Below, piece by piece: positions 7,555-13,158 of a stretch of 14,204 nucleotides of DNA. The position numbers and the translations under genes are program-made. Source of the stretch: an uncultured Anaerolineaceae bacterium. Its GTDB lineage: Bacteria > Chloroflexota > Anaerolineae > Anaerolineales > Anaerolineaceae. The stretch lies in the NCBI GenBank assembly GCA_937890875.1, contig CALAEB010000593.1, forward strand, positions 1 to 14,204. Direction: 5' to 3'. The notes below the pieces were generated by a model, which saw only the letters and a program-made list of their open reading frames with translations, did not search any database and had not been told where the DNA came from. How positions within the stretch are numbered: the first letter of the stretch is position 1; every line of letters begins with the position of its first letter.

Positions 7555-7648
7555 TTCCGGTAATGACCCGCTTGCAGAGTTTCTGTGTTTAGCGTCCGGC
7601 GCAAAATGGGAGAATCACAGGCTTTAAATTTAATTAATCCGCGCAGAA

Positions 7649-7671
7649 AGAAATCCGCCGGCTGGATTTGT
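7649..7671 (-). terminator. Probable terminator of hemW
   Basis: Read on the minus strand, AAATCC and GGATTT (positions 7664-7669 and 7651-7656) pair around a 7-base loop. They are followed by CTTTCTG. It starts directly after the hemW stop. The stem is short, so hemW may also rely on the stronger hairpin at 7521. Confidence 0.45.
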
Positions 7672-8837
7672 CAGATAAACTCCATGAATACCTGGTTGGA
7701 TATGAAAATACGATCCTTTCGCAGCAGCAACTGCCGCTCCGGTCCGTATTCAATGAGCCCTTTGGCAAGCAGCCGCTCGATCTGATAATGAAAAATCTCT
7801 TCCTGTGTAACACTGAACCGCTGTTTGAATCTCTCCGGCGAGGCTCCTGTCTGCAGCAGTCTTAATCCGAGAATCATGAAGTCCTGCATCTCCATCAATT
7901 CCGTCTGCGGAATAACCTCGCTCGCCGCCGGAAAACCTGTTTTGTGGTTTTCCGCCTTTTGCATCGCCTCGATATAGGTCTCGATGGAAGTGTGATTTTT
8001 GGTGCGGATATGGTAAACGTTTCCGTGTGCTCCGGCGCCTAAGCCTAAATAAGGTTGTGTCAGCCAATATTGGGTATTATGGCGGCTTTGCACCTCTGCT
8101 GTACGAGCCCAGTTCGATATCTCATAATGGAGAAAGCCATCTTTTTCGAGGATTTCTTCTGCGGCCTGATACATTTCCGCCGTCCGGTCATCATCCGGCG
8201 GATCGAGCTGGCCCAGTTCAATCCTTCTTTTCAGCGGCGTACCCTCTTCAACGCTGAGTGCATACAGCGAAATATGCGCCGGATCGAGGGAGAGCGCGGT
8301 TTCAAGCGATTTCCGCCAGCTTTCCATCGTTTGCTGCGGGAATCCATAAATCAAATCCAGGCTGAAATTATTGATGCCGGCCGATTTCAGATGTTCGACA
8401 GCTTCCAACGTTTTTTCCGGCGTATGCCGCCTGTCCATCAGCGTTAATTCACGCGGATCGGCTGACTGCATCCCAAGGCTGACCCGATTGATGCCGGCGT
8501 GCCTGATTTGTCGGACCAGATCTGCATCCGCATCACCCGGATTCATCTCAAGCGTTACTTCGGCGTCTTCGCGAACATCGAAGGCTGTCCGTATCGTTTC
8601 CATGAGGGTGTTGATTCCCGCTGCGGGCAGCAGCGACGGCGTCCCGCCGCCGAAATAAATACTGTGAACCGGATTATTCAGTACCAGCAGGTCACGGCTG
8701 ATCAGAATCTCCGCCTGAATGGCTTTCAGATAGTCAGGGATCAAGGATTCTTTTCCGGCGTAAGTGTTGAAATCACAATAGCCGCAGCGACTGGCACAGA
8801 ACGGAATGTGCAAATAAAGTGAGAGCGGCTCATTCAT
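7671..8837 (-). CDS. hemW: Radical SAM heme chaperone HemW
   Basis: HemW is a cytoplasmic radical SAM protein related to coproporphyrinogen III dehydrogenase that delivers heme to apo-proteins such as respiratory enzymes. With the start at 8837 the protein has 388 residues, close to the usual 370-400. The iron-sulfur motif is HIPFCASRCGYCDF (Cys14, Cys18, Cys21). The Phe after CxxxCxxCD, in place of the fourth Cys of HemN, marks HemW. SAM-binding YFGGGTPSLL, the EMNPGD strand, the GIYGFPQQT-like loop and the C-terminal winged helix (LLQTGASPERFKQRF) are all present. An ATG two codons upstream (8843) is the alternative start. 8837 was chosen because a TATAGT -10 ends 6 bases before it and no Shine-Dalgarno serves either. 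The gene stands alone, convergent with the transpeptidase. Confidence 0.93.
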   Translation of the reverse strand: MNEPLSLYLHIPFCASRCGYCDFNTYAGKESLIPDYLKAIQAEILISRDLLVLNNPVHSIYFGGGTPSLLPAAGINTLMETIRTAFDVREDAEVTLEMNPGDADADLVRQIRHAGINRVSLGMQSADPRELTLMDRRHTPEKTLEAVEHLKSAGINNFSLDLIYGFPQQTMESWRKSLETALSLDPAHISLYALSVEEGTPLKRRIELGQLDPPDDDRTAEMYQAAEEILEKDGFLHYEISNWARTAEVQSRHNTQYWLTQPYLGLGAGAHGNVYHIRTKNHTSIETYIEAMQKAENHKTGFPAASEVIPQTELMEMQDFMILGLRLLQTGASPERFKQRFSVTQEEIFHYQIERLLAKGLIEYGPERQLLLRKDRIFISNQVFMEFI

Positions 8838-8843
8838 GAGCAT

Positions 8844-8849
8844 ACTATA
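8844..8849 (-). promoter_or_regulatory. Possible -10 box for leaderless hemW mRNA
   Basis: On the minus strand TATAGT ends 6 bases before the second in-frame ATG (8835-8837). Transcription starting there would put the 5' end on the AUG. A second AT-rich hexamer, TTATAT, lies a little further upstream, and no clear -35 was seen. Confidence 0.4.
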
Positions 8850-8962
8850 CCATGATATAATTTCGATTGCGCCTGTGTTTGGTGCGGCTTTTTAAAATTC
8901 ATTACATGTGAAAAAGGGTGATTATTGGACGGAACAGCAATTCAAAATACGGAACCGCGGAC

Positions 8963-8979
8963 AATCCTTTCAAAGGATT
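8963..8979. repeat. Perfect 17-base palindrome
   Basis: AATCCTTT (8963-8970) and AAAGGATT (8972-8979) are exact complements around a single C. As RNA it would fold as a 5-bp stem with a TTTCAAA loop. It can be extended by outer CCGC (8955-8958) and GCGG (8982-8985). It lies in the hemW-LysM gap with no gene reading into it from either side. Confidence 0.6.
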
Positions 8980-9131
8980 TTGCGGATTTTGGACGCTTGC
9001 GGAGGATGGCTCCTTTGCGGACAGATAACAGGATCCCGGAATTTTCATCGATCGTAAAAGCGTTTGGTTGGGGGCCTTGTCAGAATTTCCCGGCAATATT
9101 TGAACGCTGTTCATGTTCCCGTTTCTTCACT

Positions 9132-9137
9132 TATAAT
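9132..9137 (+). promoter_or_regulatory. -10 box for the zinc-ribbon/LysM gene
   Basis: A perfect TATAAT lies 38 bases before the ATG at 9176. The best -35 candidate at 16-base spacing is TTCATG (9110-9115), a weak match. This would give a leader of about 32 bases. Confidence 0.4.
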
Positions 9138-9175
9138 GAATGAAACAAAAAAAGAATTCCTGATTGAGTTGATGC

Positions 9176-10342
9176 ATGAATCTAAATTCAGAAGCTTCCA
9201 AGATGCCTAAAACCAAAATCTGCCCTACCTGCGGCACCCGGATGAATGAAACAGCGACGCGCTGTTTAGTTTGTGGACGGACCTTTGGCAGCGCGGCTGA
9301 AGACGCCGGTAAACCTCAGCGGAGCGCTTCCGCAAAAACGCCGGGACTTAATAGAAAACCGCGGCTGCCTGAAGTCACACTCAGCCTGCCGATTGCGGCC
9401 GGGCTCGCGATCCTTATTTTGGGAGCCGGAGCCGCGATTGTCTTCTTTATGCTTCAGCAAACGGGGCGGGTTGTGGAACCCACCGCCACTGCTACCAATA
9501 CTGCAACGGCGACGATAACTTTCACGCCGACGACGACATATACGCCGACGATGGAGATGACCGCGACGCCGCTGGCGCCGATCGAATATACGGTGAAAGA
9601 AGGCGATTTATGCGCATCGATCGCCGCGTTATTCGAGGTATCGATCCCCAGTATTGTTCTGGAGAATAACCTTTCTTCAGATTGTTATCTTTCTCCGGGC
9701 CAGGTGCTGATGATCCCCCAGCCGACGCCGACGGTTACACCGTTCCCGACCGGAACACTGACCGGCTCTGAAGCGACGCTGGCCGCCTGCGGTTCGTATG
9801 ATTATGTGGTTGCCAATACCGATACACTTTTCGGAATTGCGCTGAACTTCGGCGTTTCAACGGATATTATCCGTGAATATAATGGCTTGGCCAATGATAT
9901 TGTGGTGGCTGGCTCGACCATTCATATTCCGCTTTGTGAACGGGTCACACCCGGTCCGACCTCCACTCCGACCAATCCGCCGCCTTATGAGGCGCCGAAT
10001 TTGCTTTTGCCTGCGGACGGGGCTTCTTATAATACCAGCGGTGAGACCATCACGCTTCAGTGGGCTGGTGTGGGGACATTGTTGGAAAATGAGGCCTACG
10101 AGGTCAATATCGAGGATATAACCGAAGGAACCGGACGTAAATTGGTCGATTATGTAAAAGATACAAAATATATCGTTCCGATTTCATTCCGCCCGAGTGA
10201 TCCTGCGCCGCACGCTATTAAATGGTATGTTCAGCCGGTAAGACAGTCCGGCAGCCAGGAAGACGGAACACCGGTCTACACGTCGGCAGGCACGCGCAGC
10301 GCCAGCCGGACCTTTATCTGGTCCGGTGTCGCAGTTCAATAA
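9176..10342 (+). CDS. Membrane-anchored zinc-ribbon protein with two LysM domains
   Basis: LysM domains bind N-acetylglucosamine-containing glycans such as peptidoglycan. The 388-residue protein is mosaic. A cytoplasmic zinc ribbon (CPTC at 16-19, CLVC at 30-33) comes first. A transmembrane helix follows at about 70-94, then a Thr/Pro-rich linker (about 100-135). LysM1 is at about 136-181 and LysM2 at about 208-253. A second Pro/Thr linker leads to a C-terminal beta-sandwich-like region (about 272-388, APNLLLPADGASY...TLQWAG). Each LysM has nearby Cys pairs (146/170 and 205/254) that could form disulfides outside the cell. This layout and the repeated TATxTxT tracts are typical of Anaerolineae surface proteins. 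The start is uncertain: ATG 9203 (residue 10) is equally plausible, as neither has a good Shine-Dalgarno. Catalytic function is not seen; an anchor or wall-sensing role is inferred. Confidence 0.85.
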   Translation: MNLNSEASKMPKTKICPTCGTRMNETATRCLVCGRTFGSAAEDAGKPQRSASAKTPGLNRKPRLPEVTLSLPIAAGLAILILGAGAAIVFFMLQQTGRVVEPTATATNTATATITFTPTTTYTPTMEMTATPLAPIEYTVKEGDLCASIAALFEVSIPSIVLENNLSSDCYLSPGQVLMIPQPTPTVTPFPTGTLTGSEATLAACGSYDYVVANTDTLFGIALNFGVSTDIIREYNGLANDIVVAGSTIHIPLCERVTPGPTSTPTNPPPYEAPNLLLPADGASYNTSGETITLQWAGVGTLLENEAYEVNIEDITEGTGRKLVDYVKDTKYIVPISFRPSDPAPHAIKWYVQPVRQSGSQEDGTPVYTSAGTRSASRTFIWSGVAVQ

Positions 10343-10348
10343 CCAGGA

Positions 10349-10367
10349 CCGGTCTCAGAGAGACCGG
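10349..10367 (+). terminator. GC-rich hairpin after the LysM gene
   Basis: CCGGTCT (10349-10355) and AGACCGG (10361-10367) pair perfectly around CAGAG, 6 bases past the stop codon. The only T-run nearby is CTTTTG, about 14 bases later, so this may be a transcript-end stabilising hairpin or a weak terminator. Confidence 0.4.
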
Positions 10368-10413
10368 CGGCGATCCAGCCCTTTTGTCCTGAATTTGAAA
10401 TAAGAATAGCACG

Positions 10414-10465
10414 GCACAAGCGGTTATATTTTTCAGTTTCAACCGAAAAATATAACTGCTTGTGC
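10414..10465. terminator. Long near-perfect hairpin between convergent LysM and trx genes
   Basis: Two 25-base arms (10414-10438 and 10441-10465) are complementary except at two positions, one a G-U wobble in the plus-strand RNA. The outer part is GCACAAGC/GCTTGTGC; the inner part is AT-rich (GTTATATTTTTC). It lies 12 bases past the thioredoxin stop and 71 past the LysM stop. A bidirectional terminator fits the position. The stem is unusually long and AT-rich at its centre, so a palindromic repeat element is the alternative. Confidence 0.6.
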
Positions 10466-10477
10466 TGATGTCGCGAA

Positions 10478-10813
10478 TCAAATTGTCTGCGCGAGGAATT
10501 CTTTCACAACTTTTTTCAGTGATGCTTCCGGCAAGGCGCCAACTTGTTTTTTTACGACTTTTCCTTTATCAATAAATAACATTGTCGGGATTCCCTGGAC
10601 GCCATACTTAATAGCCCATTGATTTTGTTCGTCTGTGTTGACCTTTGCGACCAGCAGTTTTCCGGCGTTTTCCTCTGCCACTTTATCCAACAGCGGCGAG
10701 ATCATTCTGCAGGGACCGCACCAGGGGGCCCAGAAGTCTACGAGTACCGGAACGGCCGATCGTAATACGGTCTCTTCAAATCGATCGTCTGTTACGTGGA
10801 TCGGATTGCTCAT
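10478..10813 (-). CDS. trxA: Thioredoxin
   Basis: Thioredoxin reduces protein disulfides in the cytoplasm using electrons from thioredoxin reductase. The 111-residue protein has the classic active site FWAPWCGPCRM (Trp31, Cys32, Cys35). It also has the buried Asp of VLVDFWA and the cis-proline loop GIPTMLF (Pro76), ending in a short helix. Length fits the 105-110 residue family. The start at 10813 was chosen because AAGGGA lies 4 bases upstream and the protein then begins at the normal point; the frame stays open for 24 more codons (to 10885), giving an extension unlike thioredoxins. No reductase gene is nearby. It is convergent with the LysM gene and divergent from gntR. A TATAAT at 10898-10903 (minus strand) may be its -10. 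Confidence 0.95.
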   Translation of the reverse strand: MSNPIHVTDDRFEETVLRSAVPVLVDFWAPWCGPCRMISPLLDKVAEENAGKLLVAKVNTDEQNQWAIKYGVQGIPTMLFIDKGKVVKKQVGALPEASLKKVVKEFLAQTI

Positions 10814-11511
10814 TTTTCCCTTTTCTATGGTTACTCCTTTTCTATTTGGAATCTCCGTGAAAAACGCGGAACATTCCATTGCCACTCGTTGAGGTGATTA
10901 TAAATGCTCCGTATTAGAACTATATATATCTTTTAACCGATTCTGGAGACGATGCAATTAATAGCGGCAGCGAACGCTCGAAAAGATGAATTACCAGGAA
11001 ATGGACGCCGGGATTGGGGTTCAGATGTCAGAAGTTAACGAACGGTCGAACCAATTTTTAGAAAGAATTTTGCCAGACATTTAAAATCTGTATTTTAAAT
11101 CGCTGAAAACAACGATGTATAACAAAACAGATATGTTATTGTATTCACAATAATAATTGTATCCGTTATAATCAATTCATCAATAACATTCGAGATATGG
11201 GGATCTTTTTTGAATAAGACGGAAAGCTTGAGGTTCTCTTTTCAGATTTCGAATCACTGAAACCATCGGTGACCTTATCTGAAAAAGTTTTCAAAAAACA
11301 ATTTTGCCTGTTGAGTGAATAAATCCAGGTTGGCGATCTTTTTTGTATGGTTTACGTATAGAAAAGCGCCGGGGAAAAGTGGCTGCAGGATACTCCGGTG
11401 CCTTGAAATGTGAGCAAAAAGAAAACTCAGCGGAACAGTTCCAGGTTTCGACTGACCGAATACAGCGGTACAGTATGGCTGATATACAAACTTTGCTAAC
11501 AGAGGTGATTT
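10814..11511. other. 698-base divergent gap between trx and gntR
   Basis: No protein gene is supported here; the frames are short and unrecognised. The left part (10886-10960) is AT-rich and probably holds the trx promoter. A good plus-strand promoter lies at 11144-11172. Downstream of it are two potential stems: TTTTCAGAT/ATCTGAAAA (11239-11247, 11277-11285), enclosing a smaller CACTGA/TCGGTG stem, and GCGCCGGGG/CTCCGGTGC (11366-11374, 11393-11401, two G-U pairs). A GntR-type inverted repeat GTAT-N7-ATAC (11473-11487) lies just before gntR. The stretch could be a long structured 5' leader of gntR or a separate small RNA. It matched no riboswitch class I know. Confidence 0.5.
11138..11172 (+). 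promoter_or_regulatory. Promoter with overlapping ATTGT/ACAAT repeats
   Basis: TTCACA (11144-11149, one base from TTGACA) and TATAAT (11167-11172) are 17 bases apart, a near-consensus sigma-70-type promoter. Three alternating half-sites, ATTGT (11138-11142), ACAAT (11147-11151) and ATTGT (11156-11160), each separated by 4 bases, cover the -35 and the spacer. They form two overlapping inverted repeats and look like an operator. Transcription would start near 11179, giving a leader of about 330 bases if it serves gntR. Confidence 0.6.
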
Positions 11512-12285
11512 ATGCGTACTGAGACAATTGATCGAGATTCACCGGTTCCGATTTACTACCAGATTGAGACGGATCTCCGGAAGCGGATTTTACGCCGTGA
11601 ATGGGAGCCGAATCAGAAGCTGCCGACAGAGGCGGAACTTGCCCGGGAATATGATGTCAGCCGTCTGACGCTGCGTCAGGCTTTAGCGGAGCTGGAAAAG
11701 GACAGGATTATAAAGAAACAGCGCGGGCGGGGGACGGTTGTCAATGGCCTGCCGGAACCATTTGTCAATGATCTGAGCTTTACATTGATTTCAGGATACC
11801 GGATCAAACAACAGCCGGGGCTTGCTTCCAAAGTGCTGGATCAGCGGATTGTAACCAATCTGCCCGCGAATATTCGAGAGAAACTAAAATTAGATCCGAG
11901 TGATTCCGTGATCTACATTAAACGTCTTATTTTATATGAAGGGAAACCACTTGCCGCCGCGCATTCATGGCTTCCGGCGGAATTGGTGCCGGATTTCGAG
12001 TCGGTTCCTTTAATGAACGATTCTTTTTCATTAACGCTCTCGGAACGGTATCAGCTGCAGGCGGTTTTGGTCGAAGATTATCTGGAAGTCGTTCAGGCGA
12101 CGAAAGCGGATTGTGAGTTATTGTCCTGTGTTTTTGATTCGCCCTTGGTTTTGATGCGGGGAATTTCCTTTCTGGAAGGCGCCAGACCTTTGGAATATTC
12201 CCATACTTTGTTTTCTGCCGCTTCTGTCCGCTTTCGGTTTACAATGCGCGTTGATTGTACCGCCGGTTTTGTTCTTGAACCCTGA
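11512..12285 (+). CDS. GntR/HutC-family transcriptional regulator with UTRA domain
   Basis: The 257-residue protein has the HutC-subfamily layout. The N-terminal winged helix-turn-helix (about 10-78) contains PVPIYYQIETDLRKRI, PTEAELAREYDVSRLTLRQA, and the wing KKQRGRGTVV. A UTRA ligand-binding domain follows at about 95-245 and includes VIYIKRLILYEGKPLAAAHS and RPLEYSHTLF. Relatives sense sugar phosphates, N-acetylglucosamine derivatives, urocanate or other small molecules; which one applies cannot be told. An AGAGGTGA Shine-Dalgarno lies 4 bases before the ATG. Unlike most family members it has no metabolic or transport genes beside it, so its regulon is elsewhere or is limited to itself. 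A candidate site, GTAT-N7-ATAC, lies 25 bases before the start. Confidence 0.92.
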   Translation: MRTETIDRDSPVPIYYQIETDLRKRILRREWEPNQKLPTEAELAREYDVSRLTLRQALAELEKDRIIKKQRGRGTVVNGLPEPFVNDLSFTLISGYRIKQQPGLASKVLDQRIVTNLPANIREKLKLDPSDSVIYIKRLILYEGKPLAAAHSWLPAELVPDFESVPLMNDSFSLTLSERYQLQAVLVEDYLEVVQATKADCELLSCVFDSPLVLMRGISFLEGARPLEYSHTLFSAASVRFRFTMRVDCTAGFVLEP

Positions 12286-12383
12286 ATTGTTCGTAAAATG
12301 ACCCATGCAGCTTTGGCTTCCAGCGCCGGAAATCCATGCAGCAGCCTGCCGGGCAAACAGGCGCGTTATTCATTGTTCGGATG

Positions 12384-12398
12384 TTTTACCCGGTAAAA
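12384..12398. repeat. 15-base palindrome downstream of gntR
   Basis: TTTTACC and GGTAAAA are exact complements around one C. The loop is too small for a good RNA hairpin, so a DNA-binding site is the more natural reading. It lies about 100 bases past the gntR stop. Confidence 0.45.
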
Positions 12399-12536
12399 AA
12401 TAGCCGGATGAACTGACAGATCTGTTGTAACACTTTTTTTGATTCGAAGGTTTGCGGATGTCGCTCCAGAAAGATAAATTATCATATGTCCTCATAACAG
12501 TGTGCACAAAGAGATTGCTGATTGTATTACATTCAC

Positions 12537-12581
12537 TTGACAATTTCTTCCATCCAGTTAAAATGTATATAAGTTTATATA
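12537..12581 (+). promoter_or_regulatory. RHH gene promoter with overlapping operator-like palindrome
   Basis: TTGACA (12537-12542, consensus -35) and TAAAAT (12559-12564) are 16 bases apart. Two bases further, TATATAA (12566-12572) and TTATATA (12575-12581) form a perfect inverted repeat spanning the expected transcription start near 12571. Small ribbon-helix-helix repressors commonly bind such sites in their own promoters, so autoregulation is likely but inferred. The leader to the ATG at 12692 is about 120 bases. Confidence 0.65.
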
Positions 12582-12691
12582 TATTGATGTCTGGTATGAG
12601 CATTGCTTGCGCTCATTGCTTTTGTGGGAAGAATCATAGATAATGCAAAGAGGGCCTCATCCGAAGACAGAATACAAACATAAGGAGAATT

Positions 12692-12895
12692 ATGAGTTTA
12701 TTTAAAATCAAAAAGGGCTATAACTCTGTCAGCAAAACTTTCAGACTCCCGGTGGAATTAGTGGATACGTTGGAAAATTTGGCCAAAACTTATAACATTT
12801 CGCTTAATCAGCTGATTATTCAATGTCTTGAGTTCACAATGGCCAACTTAAGTTCTGAAGAAGCTAAAAAAGGTTCGAAGACAAAATCTGGCTGA
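12692..12895 (+). CDS. Small ribbon-helix-helix (Arc/CopG-like) DNA-binding protein
   Basis: This 67-residue basic protein carries a complete ribbon-helix-helix domain at about 12-52. The beta strand is SVSKTFRLP, helix A is VELVDTLENLAKTYN, the turn is IS, and helix B is LNQLIIQCLEFTMANL. The domain dimerises and inserts the paired strands into the major groove. A Lys-rich tail (56-67) follows. A strong AGGAG Shine-Dalgarno lies 5 bases before the ATG, and a near-consensus promoter with a palindrome over its start site lies upstream. Such proteins act as plasmid copy regulators, antitoxins, or chromosomal repressors. No toxin-sized frame follows on the same strand before the convergent icd gene, so it is an orphan, perhaps self-repressing. 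Target genes are unknown. Confidence 0.8.
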   Translation: MSLFKIKKGYNSVSKTFRLPVELVDTLENLAKTYNISLNQLIIQCLEFTMANLSSEEAKKGSKTKSG

Positions 12896-12917
12896 AGCGG
12901 GCGGATGTTTTTCATGG

Positions 12918-12955
12918 GGCAAAATTTTTCTGTTTTTGCAGGAAATATTTTTGCC
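12918..12955 (+). terminator. Weak AT-rich stem after the RHH gene
   Basis: GGCAAAA (12918-12924) can pair with TTTTGCC (12949-12955). Alternatively its inner GCAAAA can pair with TTTTGC (12934-12939), which is followed shortly by ATATTTTT. It lies 22 bases past the stop. The stems have few GC pairs, so termination here is only possible. Confidence 0.3.
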
Positions 12956-13034
12956 TGAATGTCAGCGGCGGTTTCTGGAAAAAGGCAGCAGAAAGAATCT
13001 TTTCCGCGTACGTTTTCAGACGAATGCCACCGGC

Positions 13035-13071
13035 AATCACAAACAGCAGGTTATCCCTGCTGTTTGTGATT
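13035..13071. terminator. Perfect 16-bp hairpin between convergent RHH and icd genes
   Basis: The arms at 13035-13050 and 13056-13071 are perfectly complementary around the 5-base loop TTATC, with CAGCAGG/CCTGCTG next to the loop and AATCACAAA/TTTGTGATT outside. The A/T flanks make it readable as a terminator from either strand. It is 87 bases beyond the icd stop and 139 beyond the RHH stop. No long uridine run follows. Confidence 0.7.
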
Positions 13072-13158
13072 AAATTTATAGGATGTTTGAGCGTCAAAAA
13101 CCGAATTGACCGAAGCAGGACCACAAATCCGCCATTTTTCGGGTACTCATTCCAGACC

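Larger units (their letters stand above)
8838..9175. other. Gene-free divergent gap with palindrome and GCGGA repeats
   Basis: This 338-base gap separates hemW (minus) from the LysM gene (plus). A TTG-started plus-strand frame of 72 codons at 8925-9143 and a minus-strand one at 8902-9114 have no recognisable domain and are not called. The gap holds a perfect 17-base palindrome (AATCCTTT-C-AAAGGATT, 8963-8979) and three TTGCGGA direct repeats at 8980, 8997 and 9015. A fourth GCGGA is at 8957, inside CCGCGGA. Near the right end is a TATAAT at 9132. Function is unknown; a regulatory region or the remains of a gene are both possible. Confidence 0.5.
12286..12691. other. 406-base gap with palindromes and the RHH promoter
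   Basis: No gene is supported here. From left to right it holds two CCATGCAGC direct repeats (near 12303 and 12333), a GCCTG/CAGGC stem (near 12345-12364), a 15-base odd palindrome TTTTACC-C-GGTAAAA (12384-12398), and the 10-base palindrome ACAGATCTGT followed by a T7 run at 12434-12440, which could help end gntR transcription. The promoter and palindrome of the next gene are at 12537-12581. A small stem ATGAGC/GCTCAT (12596-12601, 12611-12616) lies in that gene's leader. A convincing gntR terminator was not identified. Confidence 0.5.

Noticed and set aside
7056..7604. A 182-codon antisense frame under the L,D-transpeptidase
   Set aside because: It lies opposite the YkuD catalytic region and crosses the terminator; it is a codon-bias shadow.
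8902..9114. A 70-codon minus-strand frame in the same gap
   Set aside because: It has no domain and no ribosome binding site, and it overlaps the rival plus-strand frame; both are best seen as chance.
8925..9143. A 72-codon TTG-started plus-strand frame as a gene
   Set aside because: It has no recognisable domain, a weak start, a composition unlike a real protein, and it runs through the palindrome and repeats and over the LysM -10 box.
11179..11511. A known riboswitch or T-box before gntR
   Set aside because: No T-box sequence, no recognised aptamer core and no terminator stem with T-run were found, so only a generic structured leader is proposed.
12452..12643. A 63-codon frame over the RHH promoter
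   Set aside because: It runs through the -35, -10 and palindrome, starts at TTG without a Shine-Dalgarno, and shows no family.
12912..13124. A minus-strand frame as a toxin partner of the RHH protein
   Set aside because: It is on the opposite strand, crosses the perfect hairpin at 13035-13071 and matches no toxin family.
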